This document shows positions 7,822 to 15,165 of a stretch of 52,914 bases of DNA, piece after piece. The stretch's first letter is position 1. Each line of letters begins with the position of its first letter. The notes under the pieces were generated by a model. It ran no database searches and was not told where the DNA came from. It was given only the letters and a program-made list of their open reading frames with translations. The translations under genes were made by a program, and so were the position numbers. Where the stretch lies: contig JAEPQP010000006.1 of assembly GCA_017640485.1 (NCBI GenBank), positions 1-52,914 on the forward strand, read 5' to 3'. Origin of the DNA: Phycisphaerales bacterium. Lineage in GTDB: Bacteria > Planctomycetota > Phycisphaerae > Phycisphaerales > UBA1924.

Positions 7822-9615
7822 ATGTCTCAAGAATGGTTGTCTGTACTTGCTTTGGTTGGGTCTCTGGCGGCGGTTTCCAACGCCAGCTCGCCTCTATCCT
7901 TTTCAGAAGAAGCGGTGTCGCGTGGAATCTTCCACAGCACTTCTTCATCGACGCAGTTCCAGTTTGGAGCCGGGACAGCGCTGGTTGATCTCGATGGGGA
8001 TGATGATCTGGACATCCTCCTGACGGGTTCCAACGGCGGGGTCATGCGGATCTACGAGAACGATGGAGCGGGGTATTTTACCAATAGGAACCTTGGGTCC
8101 AATCTCGGCTTGATCAACTCCTCTGGTGTTGCGACGGCTGACTATGACAACGACGGCGACCAGGACATCTTCATTTCCGGGTGGCTCTCATCAAGCAAGC
8201 TCTATCGCAATGATGGGAACTTTGTCTTCACTGATGTGACGCTGACCGCTGGGATGGATGTGGTCTCCGCCGCGATGGCGCCGACTTGGGGCGACTACAA
8301 CCAAGACGGGAACATGGATCTCTATGTCCCAACACGCTCGGGTGCCTCTTCGAACTGGGTCGCGAACCGGCTCTACCACAACAACGGCGACGGCACATTT
8401 ACCGATGTCGCGGTCACGCTTGATGTGGATGCTGAGAACGATCCAACCTTGCTCGCGGCGTTCTTTGATTATGATCGCGACGGCGACGACGATCTCTACC
8501 TCGGAACCGACAAGGGAACCTCCTTCAACTGGTGGAACCGACTCTACCGAAATGATGGCGGCACATTCACCGAAATCACAGGCGATGCGAACGCGTACGC
8601 ATACATCGATTGCATGGGGATCGCGCTCGCTGATCTCAACAACGACTCGCTCTTTGATGTCTACATGACCGACACATCACGCAATGTTCTGTTCCTCAAT
8701 GACGGCACGGGTGTGTTTGAGGATCATTCAGATGCCGCTGGGGTGACATCCGGAGTCGTGGGCTGGGGAACAGTCTTCGCGGACTTTGACAACGATTCGT
8801 TCCCGGATCTCTTTGTCTGCAACCAGAACGCGCCCAATGCGCTGTTCCGTGGTTCAGAGATCGCGAACTGGCCGATGGCCAATGAAGCCTCGGCTGCCGG
8901 GGTGGATCTGGTTGGGAGTTCGTACACCGTCGCGGTGGGAGATGTCAATAACGATGGGTTGCTGGATATCCTCGTGGATCACATCAACAGCAATGTGAAG
9001 CTGTACATCAACCAGTCGCCTGACGCTTCTTCGAACCACATGATCCGGCTCAAGCCGGTCGGAGAGCTGGCGAATGAACTGTGTGTGGGCGCGACCTTCA
9101 ATATTGAAGCGAACGGGAAGTGGCAAGCCGTGGAAGCTCGCGCTGGTGTGAACTACAAGGTCAGCGAAGGGCGCACCGTGCAGGTGGGTGTGGGCACAGA
9201 CACCGAAGTCGAAACGATCGAAGTGATCTGGCCGAACGGCGGGACCCGAACGCTGACCACAGCGCCGGTTGATCGGACCTGGACCATATATGAAGAATCC
9301 CGTTTGGGTGATGTCAACAACGACGGCATGATCGATCCAAGCGAGCTCCAAGCCGCCAAAGCCGCGATGACCGGCCCTGGCGTCAAAATTGAGCCCGGCG
9401 TTGAGATCTTTGATATGGACGGCGATTTCGATATTGACAATGATGACATCGCGATCCTGAACCCCTGCAAAGCGGATCTGAACCACGATGGGACGCTGGA
9501 TTTCTTTGATATTTCGTACTTCTTGTCCAATATGGTCGATTTCAACTTGGATGAAGTCTTCGATTTCTTCGATATCTCCGCTTTTCTGCAGGCATACGGC
9601 GCGGGTTGCCCGTAA
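7822..9615 (+). CDS. Secreted FG-GAP/VCBS-repeat protein with ASPIC/UnbV-like and GC-type dockerin ends
   Basis: 597 residues from ATG 7822. A signal peptide covers about residues 1-22 ('LALVGSLAAVSNA'). About seven FG-GAP/VCBS repeats follow (residues 30-400), with calcium-binding 'DLDGDDDLDILL', 'DYDNDGDQDIF', 'DYNQDGNMDLY' loops. Then comes an ASPIC/UnbV-like segment ('ARAGVNYKVSEGRTVQVGVG' and 'VIWPNGGTRTLT', about 415-480), as in CRTAC1-like beta-propellers. An extra EF-type segment 'DVNNDGMIDPSELQAAKAAM' precedes the terminal two-repeat dockerin, which ends 'AYGAGCP'. It is expected outside the cytoplasm as a calcium-dependent binding protein; the ligand is unknown. The frame is open upstream to 7534, but the signal peptide fixes the start. 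It is followed after 76 bp by another dockerin gene on the same strand. Confidence 0.88.
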   Translation: MSQEWLSVLALVGSLAAVSNASSPLSFSEEAVSRGIFHSTSSSTQFQFGAGTALVDLDGDDDLDILLTGSNGGVMRIYENDGAGYFTNRNLGSNLGLINSSGVATADYDNDGDQDIFISGWLSSSKLYRNDGNFVFTDVTLTAGMDVVSAAMAPTWGDYNQDGNMDLYVPTRSGASSNWVANRLYHNNGDGTFTDVAVTLDVDAENDPTLLAAFFDYDRDGDDDLYLGTDKGTSFNWWNRLYRNDGGTFTEITGDANAYAYIDCMGIALADLNNDSLFDVYMTDTSRNVLFLNDGTGVFEDHSDAAGVTSGVVGWGTVFADFDNDSFPDLFVCNQNAPNALFRGSEIANWPMANEASAAGVDLVGSSYTVAVGDVNNDGLLDILVDHINSNVKLYINQSPDASSNHMIRLKPVGELANELCVGATFNIEANGKWQAVEARAGVNYKVSEGRTVQVGVGTDTEVETIEVIWPNGGTRTLTTAPVDRTWTIYEESRLGDVNNDGMIDPSELQAAKAAMTGPGVKIEPGVEIFDMDGDFDIDNDDIAILNPCKADLNHDGTLDFFDISYFLSNMVDFNLDEVFDFFDISAFLQAYGAGCP

Positions 9616-9691
9616 ACTGGACTCTGCATCATCTGTTTGAGGATGTGTAATCGTTGGGTGTGTGAACTGAGTTTCTGAGAGGATTTAAATC

Positions 9692-10099
9692 ATGAATAGT
9701 TACACGATGATGGCCGCACTCGCATTGACCTCCGCAACTACGCTCGCAGTCGGTCCTTCAGAAGGCCCGTCAGGCGGAGACTTCAGCATCCCATGGTCGA
9801 CGATCGATGGAGGCGGGGTGATCAACTCGACCGGAGGCAGCTTCTCACTCAGCGGGACCATCGGTCAGCCCGATGCGGGTCAGACCATGACCGGCGGATC
9901 GTTCTCGCTGACCGGCGGGTTCTGGGCCGGGATCAACAGTGCGCCGCCGTGTGACGCGGACCTCAATAACGACGGCACACTCGACTTCTTCGACATCTCG
10001 TTCTTCCTGTCCAACATGGTGGACTTCAACAACGACACGGTCTTCGACTTCTTCGACATCTCCGCATTCCTCTCGGCGTACGGAGCGGGTTGCCCGTAA
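9692..10099 (+). CDS. Small secreted GC-dockerin protein with 'GGSFSLSGTIGQPDAG' repeat
   Basis: 135 residues. A signal peptide covers about 1-20 (MNSYTMMAALALTSATTLAV). A 50-residue segment follows with 'WSTIDGGGVINSTGGSFSLS' and a half-repeat 'MTGGSFSLTGGFWAG', then the dockerin-like pair ending 'AYGAGCP'. The central segment is a short beta-rich motif common in secreted planctomycete proteins; its function is not known to me. It starts at ATG 9692, with GAGAGGA upstream, in the same direction as the FG-GAP protein, and ends before a strong terminator, so the two may form a transcript. Its first dockerin half is almost the same as that of the 11732-12937 protein. Confidence 0.85.
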   Translation: MNSYTMMAALALTSATTLAVGPSEGPSGGDFSIPWSTIDGGGVINSTGGSFSLSGTIGQPDAGQTMTGGSFSLTGGFWAGINSAPPCDADLNNDGTLDFFDISFFLSNMVDFNNDTVFDFFDISAFLSAYGAGCP

Positions 10100-10134
10100 C
10101 GCTGCGATCATTCGCAACGCATAGAACACAAAGC

Positions 10135-10174
10135 ACAAGCCCCATCCACGAGGATGGGGCTTGTTCGTTTTCAA
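10135..10174 (+). terminator. Rho-independent terminator
   Basis: ACAAGCCCCATCC (10135-10147) pairs perfectly with GGATGGGGCTTGT (10152-10164) around a 4-base loop, followed by TCGTTTT. It closes the 9692-10099 gene and stands just before the convergent anti-sigma gene. Confidence 0.85.
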
Positions 10175-10190
10175 GACCAACTCAGCCAAT

Positions 10191-10895
10191 CTATTTCTTG
10201 CTCATCAGATCGAGCAGGATCGGATCCTTGTAGGGGCTGATCTCGATCACGCGGATCGAGTTGATCCGGGTGGTGTGCATGTAGAGATCTGACCCGGGGT
10301 CCAGCGTGAGTTCGCTGAAGTTTTTGGAGGGGAAGACCGCGAGCAGTGGGGCGCCCTCTGCTGACATGCCGACGAGCGCTCTGGTCGTGTCTTTGTCTTT
10401 GAGTTCTTCCGGGGTGTAGTTTTTGGAGAAGTACTTCCAGCCAACCAGTTGCACAGGGGTTTCAAAGTCAGCGGTGATGGTCTTCCCGAACGCTTCGTAG
10501 GTGTATTCCTCGAACTTCTCGGGAGTGTCGCACACGATGTCCGGAACAAAGTCGGTCGTGGTGCTCACATAGAACCGCTCGGCATCGAATCGCTTTTGTT
10601 GGGGAGGTTGATTCAGGAAAATGACGAGCGGAGCCGCGATCGCGATCACCGCGGCGTACGCGATCCATTTGAGCGTGCTGCGTCGTGGATCGGTTTGTTG
10701 AGTGAACTTGATCGGAGCGGGATCGGAGTGCGCGATCCGATGAATGGAATCGTTGATCGAGTTCAGTCGATCAATCCGCTCCTGGAGTTCGGGGTTCTCT
10801 GCGATGCGTGTCTCGAGATCTCGGATCTGATTCTGATCCAGTTCGCCGTCGAGGTAGGCAAAGATGAGTTCGTCATTGAGAGGAGGTGTGGTCAT
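10191..10895 (-). CDS. Membrane-anchored anti-sigma factor
   Basis: 234 residues. The N-terminus has 'DELIFAYLDGELDQNQIRDL', typical of an anti-sigma (RsiW/zinc-finger-like) domain, but the usual His-x3-Cys-x2-Cys zinc triad is absent. A single membrane segment lies at about residues 75-94, and an external domain of 140 residues follows. The start codon overlaps the stop of the ECF sigma gene (ATGA), so the pair is translationally coupled. By family knowledge it holds the sigma factor at the membrane until an envelope signal releases it. The external domain has no motif I recognise. Its place among dockerin genes suggests, but does not show, envelope control. Confidence 0.85.
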   Translation of the reverse strand: MTTPPLNDELIFAYLDGELDQNQIRDLETRIAENPELQERIDRLNSINDSIHRIAHSDPAPIKFTQQTDPRRSTLKWIAYAAVIAIAAPLVIFLNQPPQQKRFDAERFYVSTTTDFVPDIVCDTPEKFEEYTYEAFGKTITADFETPVQLVGWKYFSKNYTPEELKDKDTTRALVGMSAEGAPLLAVFPSKNFSELTLDPGSDLYMHTTRINSIRVIEISPYKDPILLDLMSKK

Positions 10896-11521
10896 CGTTC
10901 GCCCCCTTCAGTGGTCTGTGGTTCCTCGAGGAGATCGAGCAACGCCGAGCGGGAACGGTACACATGGCTCCGGACAGTCGCGGCCGGCATCTCGAGGATC
11001 TCACCGATCTCGCTGTAGGAGTGGTCAAGGAGTGTTCGCATGAGCAAGCAGGTCCGCTGCGGAGCGGTCAGGGTATCGAGCGCATCGCGGATGCGATCAT
11101 CGAACCCATCCGGGAGTTTCAGATCCGGCGAGATCGGTCGTTGGGTTTGTTCGGTGTTCTGGGTGATCTGTTGATTCCTTTGACCAGACTTTGGAAACAG
11201 GCTGCTCAAACGCAGGATCTTCGAGCGGTGTCGTTGCTCTGACCGGCGCTGGTTCCGAGCGACGCCTCGGACGATGGTGCTCGTCCACGCGAGGAAGTTG
11301 GTTCCAGGCGTGAACTGATCCAGGCGCTGGAGTGCGACGATCGCGCCGTGCTGGACGATGTCGTCAGCGAGATCGAACCCGCACTCACCCGCAGCGACGA
11401 TGCGCAGGGTACTCCTCGACTGCTCATACATCGTCGCGAATGCTTCAGGATCGAGTTTTTCGGACGCCGGCGTCTGCACTCCGCTCCTGTCGTTGAAGGG
11501 TAGAACGATCCTGACCATCAT
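10892..11521 (-). CDS. ECF-type RNA polymerase sigma factor
   Basis: 209 residues from the tandem ATG at 11521/11518 (a GTG at 11557 would add 12). Region 2 is visible at about residues 20-80 ('DLADDIVQHGAIVALQRLDQ', 'FLAWTSTIVRGVARNQRR'). Region 4 is at about 145-195, with 'LTAPQRTCLLMRTLLDHSYS' and 'EIGEILEMPAATVRSHVYRS' forming the helix-turn-helix. It lies directly upstream of, and overlaps, its putative anti-sigma gene. The linker between the regions is long and Gln-rich. It should direct a small regulon at cell-envelope promoters. No autoregulatory promoter could be defined in the 210 bp shared with the divergent dockerin gene. Confidence 0.92.
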   Translation of the reverse strand: MMVRIVLPFNDRSGVQTPASEKLDPEAFATMYEQSRSTLRIVAAGECGFDLADDIVQHGAIVALQRLDQFTPGTNFLAWTSTIVRGVARNQRRSEQRHRSKILRLSSLFPKSGQRNQQITQNTEQTQRPISPDLKLPDGFDDRIRDALDTLTAPQRTCLLMRTLLDHSYSEIGEILEMPAATVRSHVYRSRSALLDLLEEPQTTEGGER

Positions 11522-11731
11522 ACTCTGGATCGAGGATTGGTTCGTCAATACCCGCACAGCGTATACAGGTCATCAGACGAGTGAAGTGTTGCAATGCAGC
11601 CGAGTATTTCAAATTTTTTGATCCGCTGCAACAGCAGGTCCCCGAGATGACCTGAGTCTGTGAGCCGTGTGGCGCAGGGATGGATCCGCATCTTGCCGCG
11701 GCTGACCATAAACCTGAACAGGAGAGCACAT

Positions 11732-12937
11732 ATGTCCATCAAATCAATCGCTCTGGGACTCGCACTGACGATGTCCACAGCAGCAATCGCACAAACAACA
11801 GAGATCGCGCCGAGCGTGTTCCGGGTCGAGTCCGGGGTCGACTTCCAGATCAGCAATGTCGGATCCAGCGACTATGTCATCAGCTGGACAGACACCAACG
11901 GGACTTTCGGAGGGATGGATCCCACACTGATCCTGACAAGCGGCGAGAGCTACACCTTTACGCGGACCTCAGGATCACATCCATTCGTGATCACCGATGA
12001 CACACTCCCGGTTTCGGGAAGCGACGGCAGCTACTCGCGAACGACTTTCGACGGCGCGGTCATTGATGCGGCGACGCTTGCTCCGATCGCGGACTTCACT
12101 GCGGATCCAGCGCCGACTGCTGATTTCATCCAGTGGGATCTGATGATCGGGGACGAGGGAGACTATTACTACACCTGCCGAGTGACCGGACACCTGGGTA
12201 TGACAGGCCGGATCCAAGTGGTCGAGGCGGGCGGGGTCGCGGATCAGCGGGATATCCAGGTCCGGAGCGTGGACTTCGCAAGCGGAACCATCGAACTCTA
12301 CAACTACGGCACGGTTGATCAGGACCTCTCGGGTTGGAGGACCTGCACCCACGACTTTGATGATGTCCGTCGTTACTCATCCTCGGGTGGTCTCAACGGC
12401 GTCATGATCGAAGCGGGGACCTCCGTCTGGTTCCACTACAACAACGATGCGCCCGCAGACCCAGACCGGTTGAATATCTCGGACATCGGCGGGACCTTCG
12501 CTTCACCGCTCGATCAGGATGCATACGGCTTGCAGCTGTACTTCCCGGACACCAACGGGAATGTGAGCTTCGGGAACGGCAGCTTGATCGCGGATCACAT
12601 CCAGTGGAACATCGACGGCAGCGGGGTTGGGAACGCGGAGTTCCGGACAGTGCAATCGGTGTCCGAAGGGCTCTGGACCGCGATTGGAGATTTCATCGCG
12701 ACTGAAACGGGATCCGAGTCCATCGAGCTCACAGATCTGGGTGACGGCCGGTTCCATGGTCCGGGCAACTACACAGTCAACGCTTCGTGCCCTGCTGACC
12801 TCAACGACGATGATGTGCTGGACTTCTTCGACATCTCGTTCTTCCTGTCCAACCAGGTCGATTTCAATGAGGACACGGTCTTCGACTTCTTCGACATCAG
12901 CGCGTTCCTTTCCGCGTTCGGTGCCGGCTGTCCGTAA
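11732..12937 (+). CDS. Secreted cupredoxin-like/lamin-tail-like protein with GC dockerin
   Basis: 401 residues. A signal peptide covers about 1-21. The first domain (25-165) is cupredoxin-like: His83 in 'SGSHPF', then 'YYYTCRVTGHLGM', giving Cys149, His154 and Met157, a plausible type 1 copper set with the azurin-like C-x4-H spacing. The second domain (about 175-350), with 'IELYNYGTVDQDLSGWRTC', resembles a lamin-tail domain. The C-terminus is the dockerin pair 'LDFFDISFFLSN' and 'VFDFFDISAFLSAF', ending GAGCP. It may be an extracellular electron carrier or copper-binding protein. The ATG at 11732 is chosen for GGAGAG nine bases upstream and the signal peptide. It stands alone before a hairpin terminator and is divergent from the sigma gene. 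Confidence 0.85.
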   Translation: MSIKSIALGLALTMSTAAIAQTTEIAPSVFRVESGVDFQISNVGSSDYVISWTDTNGTFGGMDPTLILTSGESYTFTRTSGSHPFVITDDTLPVSGSDGSYSRTTFDGAVIDAATLAPIADFTADPAPTADFIQWDLMIGDEGDYYYTCRVTGHLGMTGRIQVVEAGGVADQRDIQVRSVDFASGTIELYNYGTVDQDLSGWRTCTHDFDDVRRYSSSGGLNGVMIEAGTSVWFHYNNDAPADPDRLNISDIGGTFASPLDQDAYGLQLYFPDTNGNVSFGNGSLIADHIQWNIDGSGVGNAEFRTVQSVSEGLWTAIGDFIATETGSESIELTDLGDGRFHGPGNYTVNASCPADLNDDDVLDFFDISFFLSNQVDFNEDTVFDFFDISAFLSAFGAGCP

Positions 12938-12965
12938 AGCCCATCGAGCAGCGTGTCTATTCAGA

Positions 12966-13000
12966 ACAAGAACGCCCCATCTGTGCGGGGGCGTTCTTGT
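12966..13000 (+). terminator. Hairpin terminator after the cupredoxin-dockerin gene
   Basis: ACAAGAACGCCCC (12966-12978) and GGGGCGTTCTTGT (12988-13000) are perfect 13-bp arms around a 9-base loop, 28 bp after the stop. The following T tract is poor, so efficiency is uncertain. The convergent gene ends at 13035. Confidence 0.65.
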
Positions 13001-13034
13001 CGTTCGTTGCTTGTCAAAGTATGCAATAGATCGT

Positions 13035-14288
13035 TTATGGACATCCGTTGGCATAAGCCGTGAGATATGCACTGATATCAAAGAAGTCGAACTGTCCATC
13101 GTCGTTGATGTCGGCTTCCGGGATGCTGTCGCCGTATGCACCGATGAACTCGGAAATGTCGAAGAAGTCAAGTTCGAAGTCGTTGTTGAAATCAGCGATA
13201 CATGCGGGAGAAATCCTGAACCCGATCGGCGAGATTCCATCAAGCGCGCTCACTGCGATCCCAGCCATGATGGTGCCGTCATCGGAGATCGCGGTGAGGT
13301 CAAGGATAATCATGTCCGATGGAACATCGATCCCTTGATCATCGAGGAAGTCCTTAACATCGATCATCCCATCTTCAGCGGTCCAGATGAATCCGGTAGC
13401 GGGGCTCGTGGGATTGAATACATTGAACCCGACGACTTTGGATCCATCGGGAGTCATTGATCGCACAGTCGCGAGCCCGCGTGGACCAACGGTGCCCGGG
13501 AGCACCCCGAGAATCTGTTCGTCCCAGCTGTTGCCGTTTTTGTGCCAGAGTGTTGCTTGGACATAGTCGAAAATTGGGCGGTAGGTGTTCCCGCCAATGA
13601 TGGTCCCGTCCGGATTCACATAGTCAGCAGTTGTGAAACCTTCCTGAGCACTCAATCGAGTCAGCACGCCATTCTCCCACACAGTCGGCTGCCATACGCC
13701 ATCGAAGCGCTCGTCCCAACCAACGACTACGGTTCCGTCATAGTTCACATGGTTCGCTCTGCTGTTTCCTCCGCTGGATCCGAGGTCCATGACTGCACCC
13801 GGAGCGCTTGCGATGGATGCGTGTGCTCCGCCTGTGTCGAAGTTGCCGGGTCTCCAGTAGAGTCCGACCACGCTTGAGCCGTCACCCGAGAGTCCCCACG
13901 CAGAACCAAGCGCCAGGTCGATCACCCCGCCATCCGCAGGAGTGGGGGGCATCAGATCGACCCATCCAGCTTCTTCGGTCCATAGGCCTTGGGTTGCAAG
14001 GGTGCCATCTGCAGTGATGATGGTGGCGCTGATCTTACTGCCATCGTCAGATACATCAGGAGTCCCGGCGCCTACTCCAAGCACGGATGTTCCTCTGCCC
14101 AGACTCTCTACCCCCGTTCCTCGTGTCCATCGAACGGGATCAAACCGAACATCATTGCCCACAATAACTGAACCATCTGTGGACATATCCAGTGGGTAGA
14201 TTCCGGGGAGTATCTCGAATCGAATATCTTGGGCGTTGCTGATAGCCGCGAGGATGCTGAGCAGTGCGACTGATGATGCTGATTTCAT
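13035..14288 (-). CDS. Secreted HAF-type repeat protein with GC dockerin
   Basis: 417 residues from ATG 14288, chosen because GGAG lies about nine bases upstream and a clean signal peptide starts there ('SSVALLSILAAISNA'). The body (residues 22-365) is a run of beta-propeller-like repeats of the form 'G...VVGxxxxx...AFxW' ('MSTDGSVIVGNDV', 'LSGDGSSVVGLYWR', 'NYDGTVVVGWDE', 'MTPDGSKVVGFN'), as in HAF/extracellular repeat proteins. The end is a dockerin pair with 'DFNNDFELDFFDIS' and 'DINDDGQFDFFDIS', closing 'YANGCP'. Ligand unknown. It is monocistronic. The upstream 100 bp hold its promoter and the end of the PEP-CTERM gene. Confidence 0.85.
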   Translation of the reverse strand: MKSASSVALLSILAAISNAQDIRFEILPGIYPLDMSTDGSVIVGNDVRFDPVRWTRGTGVESLGRGTSVLGVGAGTPDVSDDGSKISATIITADGTLATQGLWTEEAGWVDLMPPTPADGGVIDLALGSAWGLSGDGSSVVGLYWRPGNFDTGGAHASIASAPGAVMDLGSSGGNSRANHVNYDGTVVVGWDERFDGVWQPTVWENGVLTRLSAQEGFTTADYVNPDGTIIGGNTYRPIFDYVQATLWHKNGNSWDEQILGVLPGTVGPRGLATVRSMTPDGSKVVGFNVFNPTSPATGFIWTAEDGMIDVKDFLDDQGIDVPSDMIILDLTAISDDGTIMAGIAVSALDGISPIGFRISPACIADFNNDFELDFFDISEFIGAYGDSIPEADINDDGQFDFFDISAYLTAYANGCP

Positions 14289-14390
14289 GATGGATACTCC
14301 GGTTTGTGCCGTGTTGGGTTGGTGTGTATTTTGAAAGCGAGGCGCATCGGTTTTCACTGATGCGCTCGTGATCATTGAAAGAGAGCGTGT

Positions 14391-15008
14391 TTATGCTCGG
14401 CGACGACGGGTTGTTGCCAATCCGATCATGCCGAGGGCGGCGAGCCCACTTGGTGCTGGGACCGCGTTCCAAGAGAGATTGTCAACATAGGTGGTTGGGG
14501 AGAATCCGAATCCGACAATACGGATTTCGTCAAAGACCATCCCGCCATCAGCTGAGACATCGATCCATTCATCGCCAACTCCTCCCCACGAAGCGGTGAT
14601 GAATGAGTTGGCGACTTCAGCGCCATCGTTGAAGACGAAGATGCCAACGCCGCCACCGATCGGGCCGGGAGGTCCTGATGGATCCCAGACTTGTGCACTG
14701 AAGTTGGTCAAGTCGGAATCGAATGTCATGAAGACCCCGAAGTTTCCGAAGAATGCGTTGTCTGTGCCGATCCAAGGCTCCACGAAGTCATCGACAACGT
14801 TGTTGCCGTCTCCAGATGACATGTCGGCGAGGCCGATGCCTGCCCACGCGTTGTTGGCAATGCCTGGTCCGGTTGGTCCGCTGACTTCATCAAAGTTCAG
14901 TGTGGTGCCGTAGGTCGTGCCGCTTGATCCCTGACTGACTGTGACAGTTCCGAGCGCCGAGCCCACCGTGAATGCGAGTGTTCCTAAGATTGCAGTTGCA
15001 GTGTTCAT
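14391..15008 (-). CDS. Secreted protein with PEP-CTERM-like sorting signal
   Basis: 205 residues. ATG 15008 begins a signal peptide ('AILGTLAFTVGSALG'). The central 150 residues are beta-rich with no known motif. The C-terminus 'VPAPSGLAALGMIGLATT' followed by 'RRRRA' is a PEP-CTERM-like tripartite signal: a Pro motif, a short membrane helix and an Arg cluster. By family knowledge this is cut by an exosortase and the protein displayed or released. It is the only one of this type here, against eight GC-dockerin proteins. A promoter-like pair at 15095-15067 and a palindrome lie upstream, shared with the divergent regulator-like gene. The frame is open upstream to 15143, but that part is not signal-like. 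Confidence 0.85.
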   Translation of the reverse strand: MNTATAILGTLAFTVGSALGTVTVSQGSSGTTYGTTLNFDEVSGPTGPGIANNAWAGIGLADMSSGDGNNVVDDFVEPWIGTDNAFFGNFGVFMTFDSDLTNFSAQVWDPSGPPGPIGGGVGIFVFNDGAEVANSFITASWGGVGDEWIDVSADGGMVFDEIRIVGFGFSPTTYVDNLSWNAVPAPSGLAALGMIGLATTRRRRA

Positions 15009-15066
15009 TGTTTTTACCTCTCTCAAGGGTGTGTTGGAAAGCCCCAGCGTCGGGTGCTTTCCATTC

Positions 15067-15095
15067 AAGATAGTGGTATTCAGACACCATGTCAA
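15067..15095 (-). promoter_or_regulatory. Sigma-70-like promoter of the PEP-CTERM gene
   Basis: On the minus strand TTGACA (15095-15090) is followed after 17 bases by TATCTT (15072-15067), placing a transcription start about 50 bases before ATG 15008. The -35 box touches the palindrome at 15094-15111. Confidence 0.5.
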
Positions 15096-15111
15096 TGTCA
15101 ATTTTGACATT
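15094..15111. promoter_or_regulatory. Palindromic operator candidate between divergent genes
   Basis: AATGTCAA-TT-TTGACATT is a perfect palindrome of 8-bp arms in the 157-bp gap between the PEP-CTERM gene and the regulator-like gene. Extra TGTCA half-sites flank it (15090-15094 and 15116-15120). It overlaps the likely -35 box of the minus gene, so a bound repressor could block that promoter. The protein encoded at 15166-16416 is the obvious but unproven binder. Confidence 0.5.
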
Positions 15112-15165
15112 TTTCGTGTCATTTTCTCTTGTATCAATCTCAATCATCGCCTACGCTATGAACCA

